Assembly (NCBI RefSeq): GCF_002105195.1
Contig: NZ_MUHU01000050.1
Coordinates: 154,157 to 218,156 of the forward strand
DNA length: 64,000 nucleotides
Source: Derxia lacustris
Lineage (GTDB): Bacteria; Pseudomonadota; Gammaproteobacteria; Burkholderiales; Burkholderiaceae_E
Direction: 5' to 3'
In this document: positions 8,589-19,079 of the stretch, piece after piece
Layout: every line of letters begins with the position of its first letter
Numbering within the stretch: the stretch's first letter is position 1
The notes under the pieces: model-generated
Database searches by the model: none
Told to the model about the DNA's origin: nothing
The model's input: the letters and a program-made list of their open reading frames with translations, nothing else
Position numbers and translations under genes: made by a program

Positions 8589-8608
8589 TGCGGCCGGGGA
8601 GCTGGGAC

Positions 8609-9697
8609 ATGAACCGAATCCTTCGGCTGCGGCCGGGCCGGGTCGCGCTGGTACTGGCCGCCGCGCTGGTGCTTGCGAGCGCGGCGGTGGTCGCGGCGTC
8701 GGCGCCGGCGGCCGATCTGCTCGACCGCGCCAGCCAGCCGCGCCTGCATGCCGAAAGCGCGGTGCTGATCAGCATTGCGCGCGCCGGCGACCGGCTGGTC
8801 GCGGCCGGCGAACGCGGCACGCTGCTGCTGTCCGACGACAACGGCGCGCACTGGCGTCAGGCGCCGATGCCGGTGAGCGTGGCGCTGACTGCGCTGGCGT
8901 TTCCCACGCCGCAGGCCGGCTGGGCGGTGGGGCACGGCGGCGTCATCCTGCACAGCGCCGACGGCGGCGAGCACTGGAGCCGCCAGCTCGACGGCCGCCA
9001 GCTCGGCGCGCTCGAACGCGCGGCCGCCGAAGCCAGCGGCGATGCGCGCGCCCTGGCCGACGCCCGCCGCCTCGCCGACGAAGGCCCCGACCAGCCGCTG
9101 CTCGACGTGGCCTTTGCCGATGCGCAGCGCGGCATCGCGGTCGGCGCCTTCGGCCTCGCGCTCGCCACCGCCGACGGCGGCCGCAGCTGGCAGTCGATCC
9201 GCGCGCGCCTGCCCAACAGGCTCGGCAAGCATCTCTACGACGTGAGCTTCGACGGCGAGCGCGTGCTGATCGCCGGCGAGCAGGGCGCGCTGTTCCGCTC
9301 GACCGACGGCGGCGCGCATTTCGAGGCGGTCGCCACGCCCTATGCCGGCAGCTTCTTCGGCGTGCTGGCGGGCGAGGGCGGCGCGCTGCTGCTCTACGGC
9401 CTGCGCGGCACGGTGCTGCGCAGTAGCGACGACGGCGCGAGCTGGACCCGCATCGATCTGGGCCAGCCGACCACCGTCAGCGCCGGCCTGCGGCTCGCCG
9501 ACGGCAGCCTGCTGCTGGCCGACGAGACCGGCCGCGTGCTGCTCAGCCAGGACGGCGGCGCCAGCTTTGCGCCGCGCGCCATCGAGCAGCCGTTCGCATT
9601 CACCGGCGCTGTCCAGGCCGGCGACGGCAGCCTCGTGCTGTCGGGCGTCCGTGGCCTCGCGCGCCTCGCTTCCCCTGTTGCCAAGGCCCAGCCATGA
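8609..9697 (+). CDS. YCF48/BNR-repeat beta-propeller protein
   Basis: The 362-residue protein has an N-terminal signal anchor (VALVLAAALVLASAAVVAASAPAA) and at least six Asp-box-like repeats of the type S-x-D-x-G-x-x-W/F: LLSDDNGAHW, LHSADGGEHW, ATADGGRSW, FRSTDGGAHF, LRSSDDGASW and LLSQDGGASF. Such YCF48-like propellers accompany DUF1302, DUF1329 and RND genes. The start at 8609 is preferred over the ATG at 8588 because a GGGGAG site lies 9 bp before it; the earlier ATG overlaps the previous stop codon. The stop overlaps the next ATG. A periplasmic scaffold or assembly role is inferred. Confidence 0.8.
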   Translation: MNRILRLRPGRVALVLAAALVLASAAVVAASAPAADLLDRASQPRLHAESAVLISIARAGDRLVAAGERGTLLLSDDNGAHWRQAPMPVSVALTALAFPTPQAGWAVGHGGVILHSADGGEHWSRQLDGRQLGALERAAAEASGDARALADARRLADEGPDQPLLDVAFADAQRGIAVGAFGLALATADGGRSWQSIRARLPNRLGKHLYDVSFDGERVLIAGEQGALFRSTDGGAHFEAVATPYAGSFFGVLAGEGGALLLYGLRGTVLRSSDDGASWTRIDLGQPTTVSAGLRLADGSLLLADETGRVLLSQDGGASFAPRAIEQPFAFTGAVQAGDGSLVLSGVRGLARLASPVAKAQP

Positions 9698-12150
9698 GTC
9701 ATGCCCCCCAAGCCGGCGCGGCCGAACCTGTCGTCGCAAACCTTGCCGATTTCGACCGGCGCTCCGGCTCGCTGCTGGAGCGCGCGCTGTTCAACCATCG
9801 GCACATCGTCGTGCTGCTGTGCGCGCTGGTCACGGCGCTGCTCGGCTGGCAGACGCGCCAGCTCGAATTGCAGGCCGCGTTCGAGAAGATGATCCCGACC
9901 CGCCACCCTTACGTGGCCAACTGGCTCGCCAACAAGGACCAGCTCGCGGGCCTGGGCAACACGCTGCGCATCGCGGTCGAGGCGAAGGCCGGCGGCGCGA
10001 TCTTCGAGCGCGACTATCTCGACACGCTGCGGCGCATCAACGACGAGGTCTTCCTGTATCCGGGCGTGGACCGGCCCTACATGAAATCGCTCTGGACGCC
10101 GGCGGTGCGCTGGACCGGCGTGACCGAGGACGGCCTTGATGGCGGCCCGGTCATCCCAGACGACTACGACGGCTCGGCGCGCGCGCTGGAACAGGTGAGG
10201 CTGAACGTCGAGCGCTCGGGCGAGATCGGCATGCTGGTCGCGCCCGATTTCCGGTCGAGCGTCGTGCTGCTGCCCTTGCAGGACGGCGTGGCCGACTACC
10301 ACGCGCTGTCGCAGCGGCTCGAAGCGCTGCGCGCCAGGTACGAGGCCGAGGGCGTGACCCTGCACATCACCGGCTTTGCCAAGGTGGTCGGCGATCTGAT
10401 CGACGGGCTGCGCCAGGTGCTGGCGTTCTTCGCGATGGCGATCGCGATCTGCACGGCGGTGCTGTGGTGGTACACGCGCTGCGTGCGCAGCACGGCGCTG
10501 GTGGTGCTGTGCTCGCTGGTGGCGGTGGTGTGGCTGCTCGGGCTGCTGCCGACGCTGGGCTATGCGCTCGATCCCTATTCGGTGCTGGTGCCCTTCCTGG
10601 TGTTCGCCATCGGCATGAGCCACGGCGCGCAGAAGATGAACGGGATCATGCAGGACATCGGGCGCGGCACGCACCGGCTGGTCGCGGCGCGCTACACCTT
10701 CCGCCGGCTGTTTCTCGCGGGGCTGACCGCGCTGCTCGCCGATGCGGTCGGCTTCGCGGTGCTGATGGTGATCGACATCCGCGTGATCCAGGACCTGGCC
10801 GTGACCGCCAGCCTCGGCGTCGCCGGGCTCATCTTCACCAACCTCGTGCTGCTGCCGATCCTGCTCAGCTATACCGGCGTCAGCGCCACGGCCGCCGCGC
10901 GCAGCCTGCGCGCCGAGCAGGCCGGCGGCGCCGATGGCGACAGCAGCGGCGCGCAGACGCGCCATCCGTTCTGGGCCTTCCTGGACCATTTCACGCGGCC
11001 GCGCTGGGCCCGCGTGGCACTCGGCGCGGCACTGGCGCTCGGCGTGGCCGGCTTCGCGGTGAGCACGCATCTGCGCATCGGCGATACCGACCCCGGCGCG
11101 CCCGAGCTGCGGCCCGACTCGCGCTACAACCGCGACAACGCCTTCATGGTCGAGCACTACGGCGCCAGCAGCGACACCTATGTGGTGATGGTCAAGACGC
11201 CCGAATTCGGCTGCGCCAGCTACGCCACGCTGGCCCGCGTCGATGCGCTGGAAGACGCCTTGCAGCAGCTGCCCGGCGTGGTCGCGACCAACTCGCTCGC
11301 CACGCTGGCCAAGCGCGCCGCCACCGGCATGAACGAGGGCAGCCTCAAGTGGTACGAGATTCCGCGCACCCAGGACCTGCTCAATTCCATCGTCACGCGG
11401 GCTCCGCGCGAGCTGTTCAACCAGCGCTGCGATCTGCTCACGGTCTATGCCTGGCTCGCCGACCACAAGGCCGACACGCTCGACAGCGTGGTGCGCACGG
11501 TCGAGGGCTTTGCCGCCGCCAACGACGGCGCCGACATCCGCTTTCTGTCGGCCGCCGGCAATGCCGGCATTGAGGCGGCGACCAACATCGTGGTCAGGCG
11601 CGCCAACGTCCAGATGCTGGCGCTGGTGTATGCGGCGGTCACGCTGCTGGCCTTCGTCACCTTCCGCTCCTGGCGCGCGGTGGTCTGCGCGGTGCTGCCG
11701 CTGATGCTCACCTCGGTGCTGTGCGAGGCGCTGATGGTGGGCTTGGGCATCGGCGTGAAGGTGGCGACGCTGCCGGTCATCGCGCTTGGCGTCGGCATCG
11801 GCGTCGACTACGCGCTGTACGTGCTGAGCGTGACGCTGGCCTGCCTGCGCGCCGGCATGACGCTGTCGCAGGCCTACTACCGGGCGCTGCTGTTCACCGG
11901 CAAGGTGGTGGTGCTGACCGGCATCACGCTCGGCATCGCGGTCGTCACCTGGGCCTGGTCGCCCATCAAGTTCCAGGCCGACATGGGGCTGCTGCTGGCC
12001 TTCATGTTCGTGTGGAACATGCTTGGCGCGCTCATCCTGCTGCCGGCGCTCGGCCGCTTCCTGCTCGTGTCCGACCGTCCGGCGGCGCGGTCGCGCGAGG
12101 CCGGCGCCGAGGCCGGCTTCACGCCGTCGGCACGCGAGGTCAGCCCCTAG
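9694..12150 (+). CDS. RND/MMPL superfamily transporter
   Basis: The 818-residue protein shows two repeats of one transmembrane helix, a large periplasmic loop and about five helices. TM1 is near residues 36-53 and is followed by the MMPL-type FEKMIPTRHPYVANW. A first helical bundle (about residues 230-400) contains VLVPFLVFAIGMSHGAQKMNG. The second half repeats this with VATLPVIALGVGIGVDYALYV. The conserved GxxxD-like region of TM4/TM10 (GVGIGVDYALY) is the proton-relay region of this family. It belongs to COG1033-type exporters (HpnN/MmpL-like), not tripartite HAE1 pumps, and has no fusion protein in the operon. Translation is coupled to the YCF48 gene through ATGA. Transport of a hydrophobic catabolic substrate or lipid is inferred. 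Confidence 0.88.
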   Translation: MSHAPQAGAAEPVVANLADFDRRSGSLLERALFNHRHIVVLLCALVTALLGWQTRQLELQAAFEKMIPTRHPYVANWLANKDQLAGLGNTLRIAVEAKAGGAIFERDYLDTLRRINDEVFLYPGVDRPYMKSLWTPAVRWTGVTEDGLDGGPVIPDDYDGSARALEQVRLNVERSGEIGMLVAPDFRSSVVLLPLQDGVADYHALSQRLEALRARYEAEGVTLHITGFAKVVGDLIDGLRQVLAFFAMAIAICTAVLWWYTRCVRSTALVVLCSLVAVVWLLGLLPTLGYALDPYSVLVPFLVFAIGMSHGAQKMNGIMQDIGRGTHRLVAARYTFRRLFLAGLTALLADAVGFAVLMVIDIRVIQDLAVTASLGVAGLIFTNLVLLPILLSYTGVSATAAARSLRAEQAGGADGDSSGAQTRHPFWAFLDHFTRPRWARVALGAALALGVAGFAVSTHLRIGDTDPGAPELRPDSRYNRDNAFMVEHYGASSDTYVVMVKTPEFGCASYATLARVDALEDALQQLPGVVATNSLATLAKRAATGMNEGSLKWYEIPRTQDLLNSIVTRAPRELFNQRCDLLTVYAWLADHKADTLDSVVRTVEGFAAANDGADIRFLSAAGNAGIEAATNIVVRRANVQMLALVYAAVTLLAFVTFRSWRAVVCAVLPLMLTSVLCEALMVGLGIGVKVATLPVIALGVGIGVDYALYVLSVTLACLRAGMTLSQAYYRALLFTGKVVVLTGITLGIAVVTWAWSPIKFQADMGLLLAFMFVWNMLGALILLPALGRFLLVSDRPAARSREAGAEAGFTPSAREVSP

Positions 12151-12223
12151 AATCGCCCGGCGCCGGCGGCATCTGCCAGCCGGCGCGGTCACGAGACGGC
12201 GGAGTACCGCCGCAGGAGGAGAC

Positions 12224-13903
<1,680 letters not shown>

Positions 13904-13935
13904 TACTCGCCACGCATCGACTTGCCCCCCGGAAA

Positions 13936-13967
13936 GTATTGGACGGTATGACGGGCGGCTTCCTATC
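13936..13967 (+). promoter_or_regulatory. Conserved leader element, copy 2 (upstream of meta-cleavage operon)
   Basis: GTATTGGACG, G, TATG, A, CG then CGGCTTCCT matches the element at 5384, with one base more between the two conserved blocks. It lies about 85-115 bp before the dehydrogenase start and just after the sigma54-activator gene. A -35-like TTGGAC and a weak -10-like TATCCT can be drawn but fit poorly; a sigma54 GG-N10-GC pair was not found at this place. Confidence 0.5.
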
Positions 13968-14051
13968 CTGCCCTTCACCGACGGCCCCGGCAGCCCAGCG
14001 CGCCGGGCGGCACGGCGGACCCACACCACCGAACACGAGGACCGGGACGAC

Positions 14052-15512
14052 ATGCGGCAGATCAGGCACTTCATCAACGGCGAGTTCAGCGCCGACCCGG
14101 GCGGGCGCGTTTTCGACAAGCGCTCGCCGCTCGACAACCGGGTGATCGCGACCGTGGCCGAAGCCACGCGCGCCGAGGTGGACGCGGCGGTACGTGCGGC
14201 GCGCGCCGCGCTCTCCGGCCCCTGGGGCCGCCTGAGCACCGACGAGCGCTGCGCGCTGCTGCACAAGCTGGCCGACGAAATCACGCGCCGCTTCGACGAC
14301 TTCGTGGCGGCCGAAATGGCCGACACCGGCCAGCCGCATCACGTCATGACCCAGGCCTTCATCCCGCGCGGCGCGGCCAACTTCCGCGTGTTTGCCGACA
14401 CCGTGAAGAACGTGCCGACCGAGGCCTTTTCGATGGCGACGCCCGACGGCGCCGGCGCGCTGAATTACGGCCTGCGCCTGCCCAAGGGCGTGATCGGTGT
14501 CATCAGCCCGTGGAACGCGCCCTTTCTGCTCATGACCTGGAAGGTCGCGCCGGCGCTGGCCTGCGGCAATACGGTCGTCGTCAAGCCGTCGGAAGAATCG
14601 CCGCAGACCGCGGCTCTCCTCGGCGAGGTGATGAATGCGGTCGGCATTCCGCGCGGCGTCTACAACGTGGTGCAGGGCTTCGGGCCCGACTCGGCCGGCG
14701 AATTCCTGACCCATCACCGCGAGGTCGATGCAATCACCTTCACCGGCGAGACGCGCACCGGCACGGCGATCATGAAAGCCGCCGCCGACGGCATGCGCGA
14801 CGTGAGCTTCGAGCTCGGCGGCAAGAACGCCGGCATCGTGTTCGCCGATGCCGACTTCGACGCGGCAGTGGACGGCATCTTCCGTTCGGCCTTCCTCAAC
14901 AGCGGCCAGGTCTGCCTCGGCACCGAGCGCGTCTACGTCGAGCGGCCGATCTTCGAGCGCTTTGTGCAGGCGCTCAAAGCCAAAGCCGAGGCGGTGAAGT
15001 TCGGCCGGCCCGACGACCATGCGAGCAACTACGGCCCGCTCATCAGCCAGGAGCATCGCGCCAAGGTGCTCGGCTACTACGCCCGCGCGGTGGAGGAGGG
15101 CGCCACGGTCGTGACCGGCGGCGGCGTGCCCGACATGCCGGGCGAACTCGCCGACGGCGCCTGGGTGCAGCCGACGATCTGGACCGGCCTGCCCGAAACC
15201 GCCGCCGTCGTGCGCGAGGAAATCTTCGGCCCCTGCTGCCACATCCGCCCGTTCGACAGCGAGGCCGAAGTGATCGCGCTTGCAAACGACAACGACTACG
15301 GCCTCTCGACCACGATCTGGACCACCAATCTGGCGCGCGCGCACCGCGTCGCGGCCAGGGTGGAAGTCGGCATCACCTGGGTCAACAGCTGGTTCCTGCG
15401 CGACCTGCGCACGGCCTTTGGCGGCAGCAAGCAGTCGGGCATCGGCCGCGAAGGCGGCGTGCATTCGCTCGAGTTCTATACCGAGACCCGCAACGTCTGC
15501 ATCAAGCTCTGA
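14052..15512 (+). CDS. dmpC: 2-hydroxymuconic semialdehyde dehydrogenase
   Basis: The 486-residue NAD-dependent aldehyde dehydrogenase has N155 in SPWNAPF, K178 in VVKPSE, general base E254 in FELGGKN and nucleophile C288 in NSGQVCLGTERV. Length and the neighbouring genes fit the XylG/DmpC branch, which oxidises 2-hydroxymuconate semialdehyde, the product of extradiol cleavage of catechol, to 4-oxalocrotonate. It is the first gene of a three-gene operon with the hydratase and decarboxylase of the same route. No catechol 2,3-dioxygenase, 4-oxalocrotonate tautomerase or aldolase is in the window. Assignment to this substrate rests on context as well as family; related muconate-type aldehydes are possible. 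Confidence 0.85.
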   Translation: MRQIRHFINGEFSADPGGRVFDKRSPLDNRVIATVAEATRAEVDAAVRAARAALSGPWGRLSTDERCALLHKLADEITRRFDDFVAAEMADTGQPHHVMTQAFIPRGAANFRVFADTVKNVPTEAFSMATPDGAGALNYGLRLPKGVIGVISPWNAPFLLMTWKVAPALACGNTVVVKPSEESPQTAALLGEVMNAVGIPRGVYNVVQGFGPDSAGEFLTHHREVDAITFTGETRTGTAIMKAAADGMRDVSFELGGKNAGIVFADADFDAAVDGIFRSAFLNSGQVCLGTERVYVERPIFERFVQALKAKAEAVKFGRPDDHASNYGPLISQEHRAKVLGYYARAVEEGATVVTGGGVPDMPGELADGAWVQPTIWTGLPETAAVVREEIFGPCCHIRPFDSEAEVIALANDNDYGLSTTIWTTNLARAHRVAARVEVGITWVNSWFLRDLRTAFGGSKQSGIGREGGVHSLEFYTETRNVCIKL

Positions 15513-15517
15513 GCGCC

Positions 15518-16315
15518 ATGGACACCACCGCCCACCACCGCTATGGCGACGAGCTTTATCGCGCCCTGATTGAACGCCGCACCGTCGAGCCGCTGCGGCT
15601 GCGCGAGCCCGACATCACGCTCGACGACGCCTATCGCATCCAGCTGCGCATGGTCGAACGGCGCCTGGCCGCCGGCGAAACCATCGTCGGCAAGAAGATC
15701 GGCGTGACTAGCAAGCCGGTGCAGGACCTGCTCGGCGTGTTCCAGCCCGACTTCGGCATCCTCACCTCGGGCATGGTGCGCCGCGAGGAGGAGGCCATCG
15801 ACCTCGGCGACCTGATCCAGCCCAAGGCCGAGGCCGAACTCGCCTTCGTGCTCAAGCACGATCTCAACGGCCCCGGCATCACGCCGATGGACGTGATCCG
15901 CGCGACCGACTACGTGACGCCCTGCTTCGAGATCGTCGATTCGCGCATCACCAGCTGGAACATCCGCATCCAGGACACGGTCGCCGACAACGCTTCCTGC
16001 GGCGTCTATGTGCTCGGCAAGGCCAAGGCCGATCCGCGCCGCGTCGACCTGACGCTGGCCGGCATGCTGCTGGAGAAGAACGGCGAGCTGGTCTCGACCA
16101 GCGCCGGCACCGCCGTGCAGCGCGCGCCGGCGACGGCGGTGGCGTGGCTCGCCAACACGCTCGGCGCGCTCGGCATTCCGTTCCGGGCCGGCGAGGTGAT
16201 TTTGTCGGGTTCGCAGTCGGTACTGGTCGGCGTCGCCGATGGCGACCGGCTCGCCTGCACCATCGGCGGCCTCGGCAGCTGCCGCATTTCCTTCACCGGC
16301 AGGAGCGCCGCATGA
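15518..16315 (+). CDS. dmpE: 2-oxopent-4-enoate (2-hydroxypenta-2,4-dienoate) hydratase
   Basis: The 265-residue protein belongs to the fumarylacetoacetate hydrolase-like MhpD/DmpE family. It shows GKKIGVTSKPVQDLLGVFQPDFG, the metal-ligand region PKAEAELAFVL (acidic residues of E-x-E type) and EIVDSRITSWNIRIQDTVADNAS. It adds water to 2-hydroxypenta-2,4-dienoate to give 4-hydroxy-2-oxovalerate. The start at 15518 lies 5 bp after the dehydrogenase stop, and its own stop overlaps the next ATG, so the genes are tightly coupled. It is a paralogue of the next gene, and in known systems hydratase and decarboxylase form a complex. Confidence 0.88.
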   Translation: MDTTAHHRYGDELYRALIERRTVEPLRLREPDITLDDAYRIQLRMVERRLAAGETIVGKKIGVTSKPVQDLLGVFQPDFGILTSGMVRREEEAIDLGDLIQPKAEAELAFVLKHDLNGPGITPMDVIRATDYVTPCFEIVDSRITSWNIRIQDTVADNASCGVYVLGKAKADPRRVDLTLAGMLLEKNGELVSTSAGTAVQRAPATAVAWLANTLGALGIPFRAGEVILSGSQSVLVGVADGDRLACTIGGLGSCRISFTGRSAA

Positions 16316-17112
16316 GCATGGAACTCACCCTCGACCACGACGCCGTCGTGCGGCTGTGCGAGCGCATCGAAGGCGCGCAGCTGCGTGCGCACGCGATCCC
16401 CAAGCTCACCGACGAATACCCGGGCATGACCATCGGCGACGGCTATGCGGTGCAGCTTGCGCTGCGCCAGCGCTGGCTCGCGCGCGGCGTGCGGCAACTG
16501 GGCTGGAAGGCCGGCCTCACCTCGCGCGCCAAGATGAAGCAGATGGGCGTCGACGTGCCGAGCATCGGCTTCCTGATGTTCGACATGTTCCGCAGCGAAG
16601 GCTCGGAGATCGGCACCGCCGACCTCGTCCATCCGCGCGTGGAATGCGAGGTGGCCTTCGTGACCAAGGCCGAGCTGCGCGGCCCGGGCTGCACTGGCGC
16701 CGATGTGCTGGAGGCGACCGACTTCGTGCTGCCGGCGGTCGAGGTCATCGATTCGCGCTTCTCGGGCTTCAAGTTCGATCTGCCGAGCGTGGTGGCGGAC
16801 AACGGATCGAGCGCGCGGTTTGTCGCCGGCGGGCGCGCGCGCATCGCCGCCGAGCTCGATCTGCGCACGCTCGGCGTGGTGCTGGAGAAGAACGGCGAGC
16901 AGGTCGCGATGGGCGCGTCGGGCGCGGTGCTCGGGCATCCGGCGGAGGCGGTCGCGATGCTGGTCAACATTCTTCACGAGCTGGGCGAGACGCTGCCCGC
17001 CGGCAGCTTCGTGATGAGCGGCGGCATCACCGAGGCGGTCGCGGTGAAGCCGGGCGACAACGTGATCGCCCGGTTTCAGGAGCTGGGCAGTGTGGCGATG
17101 CGCTTCGTCTGA
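16312..17112 (+). CDS. dmpH: 4-oxalocrotonate decarboxylase
   Basis: The 266-residue protein is the paralogue of the hydratase, with GWKAGLTSRAKMKQMGVDVPSIGFL, HPRVECEVAFV (the E-x-E metal site) and EVIDSRFSGFKFDLPSVVADNGSS. The branch with two start methionines, MSMELTLDHDAV, and the VRLCERIEGAQLRAH opening resembles DmpH/XylI/NahK. It decarboxylates 2-oxo-3-hexenedioate to the dienol used by the hydratase. The ATGA overlap with the upstream gene supports the start at 16312. The operon ends here; a thiolase gene converges from the other strand only 8 bp away. Confidence 0.87.
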   Translation: MSMELTLDHDAVVRLCERIEGAQLRAHAIPKLTDEYPGMTIGDGYAVQLALRQRWLARGVRQLGWKAGLTSRAKMKQMGVDVPSIGFLMFDMFRSEGSEIGTADLVHPRVECEVAFVTKAELRGPGCTGADVLEATDFVLPAVEVIDSRFSGFKFDLPSVVADNGSSARFVAGGRARIAAELDLRTLGVVLEKNGEQVAMGASGAVLGHPAEAVAMLVNILHELGETLPAGSFVMSGGITEAVAVKPGDNVIARFQELGSVAMRFV

Positions 17113-17120
17113 AGCGCCGC

Positions 17121-18308
17121 TCAGTCGGCGAGTTCCAGCGCCACTGCGGTGGCTTCGCCGCCACCGATGCACAGCGCCGCCACGCCGCGCCGGCCGCCGC
17201 GGGCCTTGAGCGCATGCAGCAGCGTCACGATCAGCCGCGCGCCGGTCGCACCGATCGGATGGCCGAGCGCGCAGGCGCCGCCATTGATGTTGAGCCGGTC
17301 GCGCGCAATGCCGAGTTCCTTCGCGGCGGCCATCGCCACGACGGCAAACGCCTCGTTGATCTCGAACAGATCGACATCGGCGACCCACCAGCCGACCCGC
17401 GTCAGCAGCTTGCCGATGGCCGGGATCGGCGCCGTGGTGTATTGCGCCGGCGCCTGGCTGTGGGTGGCGTGGCCGACCAGCGTGGCCAGCACCGGCAGGC
17501 CGAGCTGCCGGGCGGTCGAGCGGCGCACCAGCAGCAGCGCCGCCGCGCCGTCGGCATTGGCCGAGGCGCTCGCGGCGGTGATCGTGCCGTCGGGCCGGAA
17601 TGCCGGCCGCAGCGTCGGGATCTTGTCGGGCGAAACCTTGAGCGGATGTTCGTCATGCTCGATGCGCTTTTCGCCGCCCTTGACCGCCAGCACCACCGGC
17701 GCGATCTCGGCCGCGAAGGCGCCGGTCTCGATGGCGCGGCGTGCGCGCGTGAGCGTCTCGACCGCATAGGCGTCCTGCTCGGCGCGACCGAAGCCATAGG
17801 CCGCCGCCGTCACCTCGCCGAAGTCGCCCATCGACCGGCCGGGCTCGTAGGCGTCTTCCAGACCGTCGAGCATCATGTGATCGAACACGCGGTCATGGCC
17901 CATGCGGTAGCCGGCGCGCGCCTTGGCCAGCAGATAGGGCGCGTTGCTCATCGATTCCATGCCGCCGGCCACGACGATCTCGGCGCTGCCCGCCAGCAGC
18001 AGGTCGTGCGCCAGCATCGTCGCCTTCATGCCCGAGCCGCAGACCTTGTTGACGGTGGTCGCGCCGGCGGCATCGGGCAGGCCGGCGCCGCGTGCGGCCT
18101 GCCGCGCCGGCGCCTGACCCTGGCCGGCGGGCAGCACGCAGCCCATCAGCACTTCGTCGACGCGGGCCGGATCGAGGCCGGCACGGTCGAGCACCGCGCG
18201 GATCGCATGCGCGCCCAGGGCCGGCGCGGCGAGGGCGGCCAGCTCGCCCTGAAAACGGCCGAGCGGCGTGCGCGCGGCGGCAACGATGACGACGGGATCT
18301 TCGGTCAT
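17121..18308 (-). CDS. Acetyl-CoA C-acetyltransferase (thiolase)
   Basis: The 395-residue thiolase II has acyl-accepting C90 (NKVCGSGMKA), H350 in the GHPIG motif and C380 in the CIGGGEA-type motif, the complete catalytic triad at the usual positions. The NINGGACALGHPIGATGAR signature is intact. It condenses two acetyl-CoA or cleaves acetoacetyl-CoA; use in terminal steps of aromatic or fatty-acid breakdown is suggested by the neighbouring catabolic genes. It lies 10 bp downstream of the SDR gene on the same strand, with GAGAGAGCC before its ATG, so both are probably co-transcribed. Confidence 0.9.
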   Translation of the reverse strand: MTEDPVVIVAAARTPLGRFQGELAALAAPALGAHAIRAVLDRAGLDPARVDEVLMGCVLPAGQGQAPARQAARGAGLPDAAGATTVNKVCGSGMKATMLAHDLLLAGSAEIVVAGGMESMSNAPYLLAKARAGYRMGHDRVFDHMMLDGLEDAYEPGRSMGDFGEVTAAAYGFGRAEQDAYAVETLTRARRAIETGAFAAEIAPVVLAVKGGEKRIEHDEHPLKVSPDKIPTLRPAFRPDGTITAASASANADGAAALLLVRRSTARQLGLPVLATLVGHATHSQAPAQYTTAPIPAIGKLLTRVGWWVADVDLFEINEAFAVVAMAAAKELGIARDRLNINGGACALGHPIGATGARLIVTLLHALKARGGRRGVAALCIGGGEATAVALELAD

Positions 18309-18318
18309 GGCTCTCTCC

Positions 18319-19026
18319 TCAGGAACGCAGATCGCGCAGATAAATCCCCGGTTCGGCCGCCAGCCCCTGCTTGACCTGGCGCGTGAGGTCGTCGGCCAGC
18401 ACCTCCAGCGCGCCGGCCTCCAGTCCGTCGAAGGCGCTGCGCACCACGTCTTCGGGCTTGAGCTTGGGCAGGTCGATGTCGGCGGTGAGGTCGGTATCGA
18501 CGAAGCCGACATGCAGCGCGGTCACCTGCGTGCCCTGGGCGGCCAGCTCCTGGCGCACGCCGTTGGTCATGCCCCAGGCGGCCGACTTGCTGGCCGCGTA
18601 CACGCCCAGCAGCGGGCCGCTGATCCAGCTCGCGACCGACAGCACATTGAGCAGCGCGCCGCCGCCATTGGCCGCGAGCACCGGCGCGAAGGCGCGCGTG
18701 ACTTCGAGCGGGCCGATCACGTTGGTCTCGATGTGCCGGCGCAGCGAGGCCGCGCTGTCCTCGACCAGAAAGCCGCCGAACGCCGCGATGCCGGCGTTGT
18801 TGACGACCAGCGTGACATCGGCGCAATCGCGCGCGGCGGCGGCGATCTGTGCCGGGTCGGTCACGTCGAGCCGCAGCGGCAGCACGCCGGGCAGCGTGAC
18901 GGTCTCGGGCCGGCGCGCGGCGGCGTAGACCTTGCGGGCGCCGCGCGCCAGGGCTTCACGCGCAAATGCGAGGCCGAGGCCGCGATTGGCGCCGGTGACG
19001 AGAACGACAGCATCCTTGAGCTTCAT
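18319..19026 (-). CDS. Short-chain dehydrogenase/reductase
   Basis: The 235-residue protein has the classical SDR elements: TGANRGLG cofactor loop (11-18), NNAG (76-79), active-site Ser near 130-133 and Y143-x3-K147 (GVYAASKSA). It lacks an N-terminal extension or transmembrane segment and is typical in length. The GGAGAAGGTCC ribosome site precedes the ATG at 19026. Its position directly upstream of the thiolase suggests a role in oxidising a hydroxyacyl or alcohol intermediate. Substrate and cofactor preference cannot be read from the sequence. Confidence 0.85.
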   Translation of the reverse strand: MKLKDAVVLVTGANRGLGLAFAREALARGARKVYAAARRPETVTLPGVLPLRLDVTDPAQIAAAARDCADVTLVVNNAGIAAFGGFLVEDSAASLRRHIETNVIGPLEVTRAFAPVLAANGGGALLNVLSVASWISGPLLGVYAASKSAAWGMTNGVRQELAAQGTQVTALHVGFVDTDLTADIDLPKLKPEDVVRSAFDGLEAGALEVLADDLTRQVKQGLAAEPGIYLRDLRS

Positions 19027-19043
19027 GGACCTTCTCCTTGGGC

Positions 19044-19063
19044 GGACGGCCGGGCGGCCGTCC
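19044..19063. terminator. Hairpin between RND permease and SDR genes
   Basis: GGACGGCC (19044-19051) and GGCCGTCC (19056-19063) form a perfect 8-bp stem with a 4-nt loop in the 53-bp gap between the efflux permease stop and the SDR start on the minus strand. There is no T tract. It could end the efflux operon or attenuate read-through into the SDR/thiolase pair. Confidence 0.45.
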
Positions 19064-19079
19064 TGGTTGAACACGGCGA

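Noticed and set aside
18371..18928. Plus-strand Ser/Thr-rich frames over the SDR and RND genes.
   Set aside because: They are antisense shadows of clear enzymes and lack starts or motifs.
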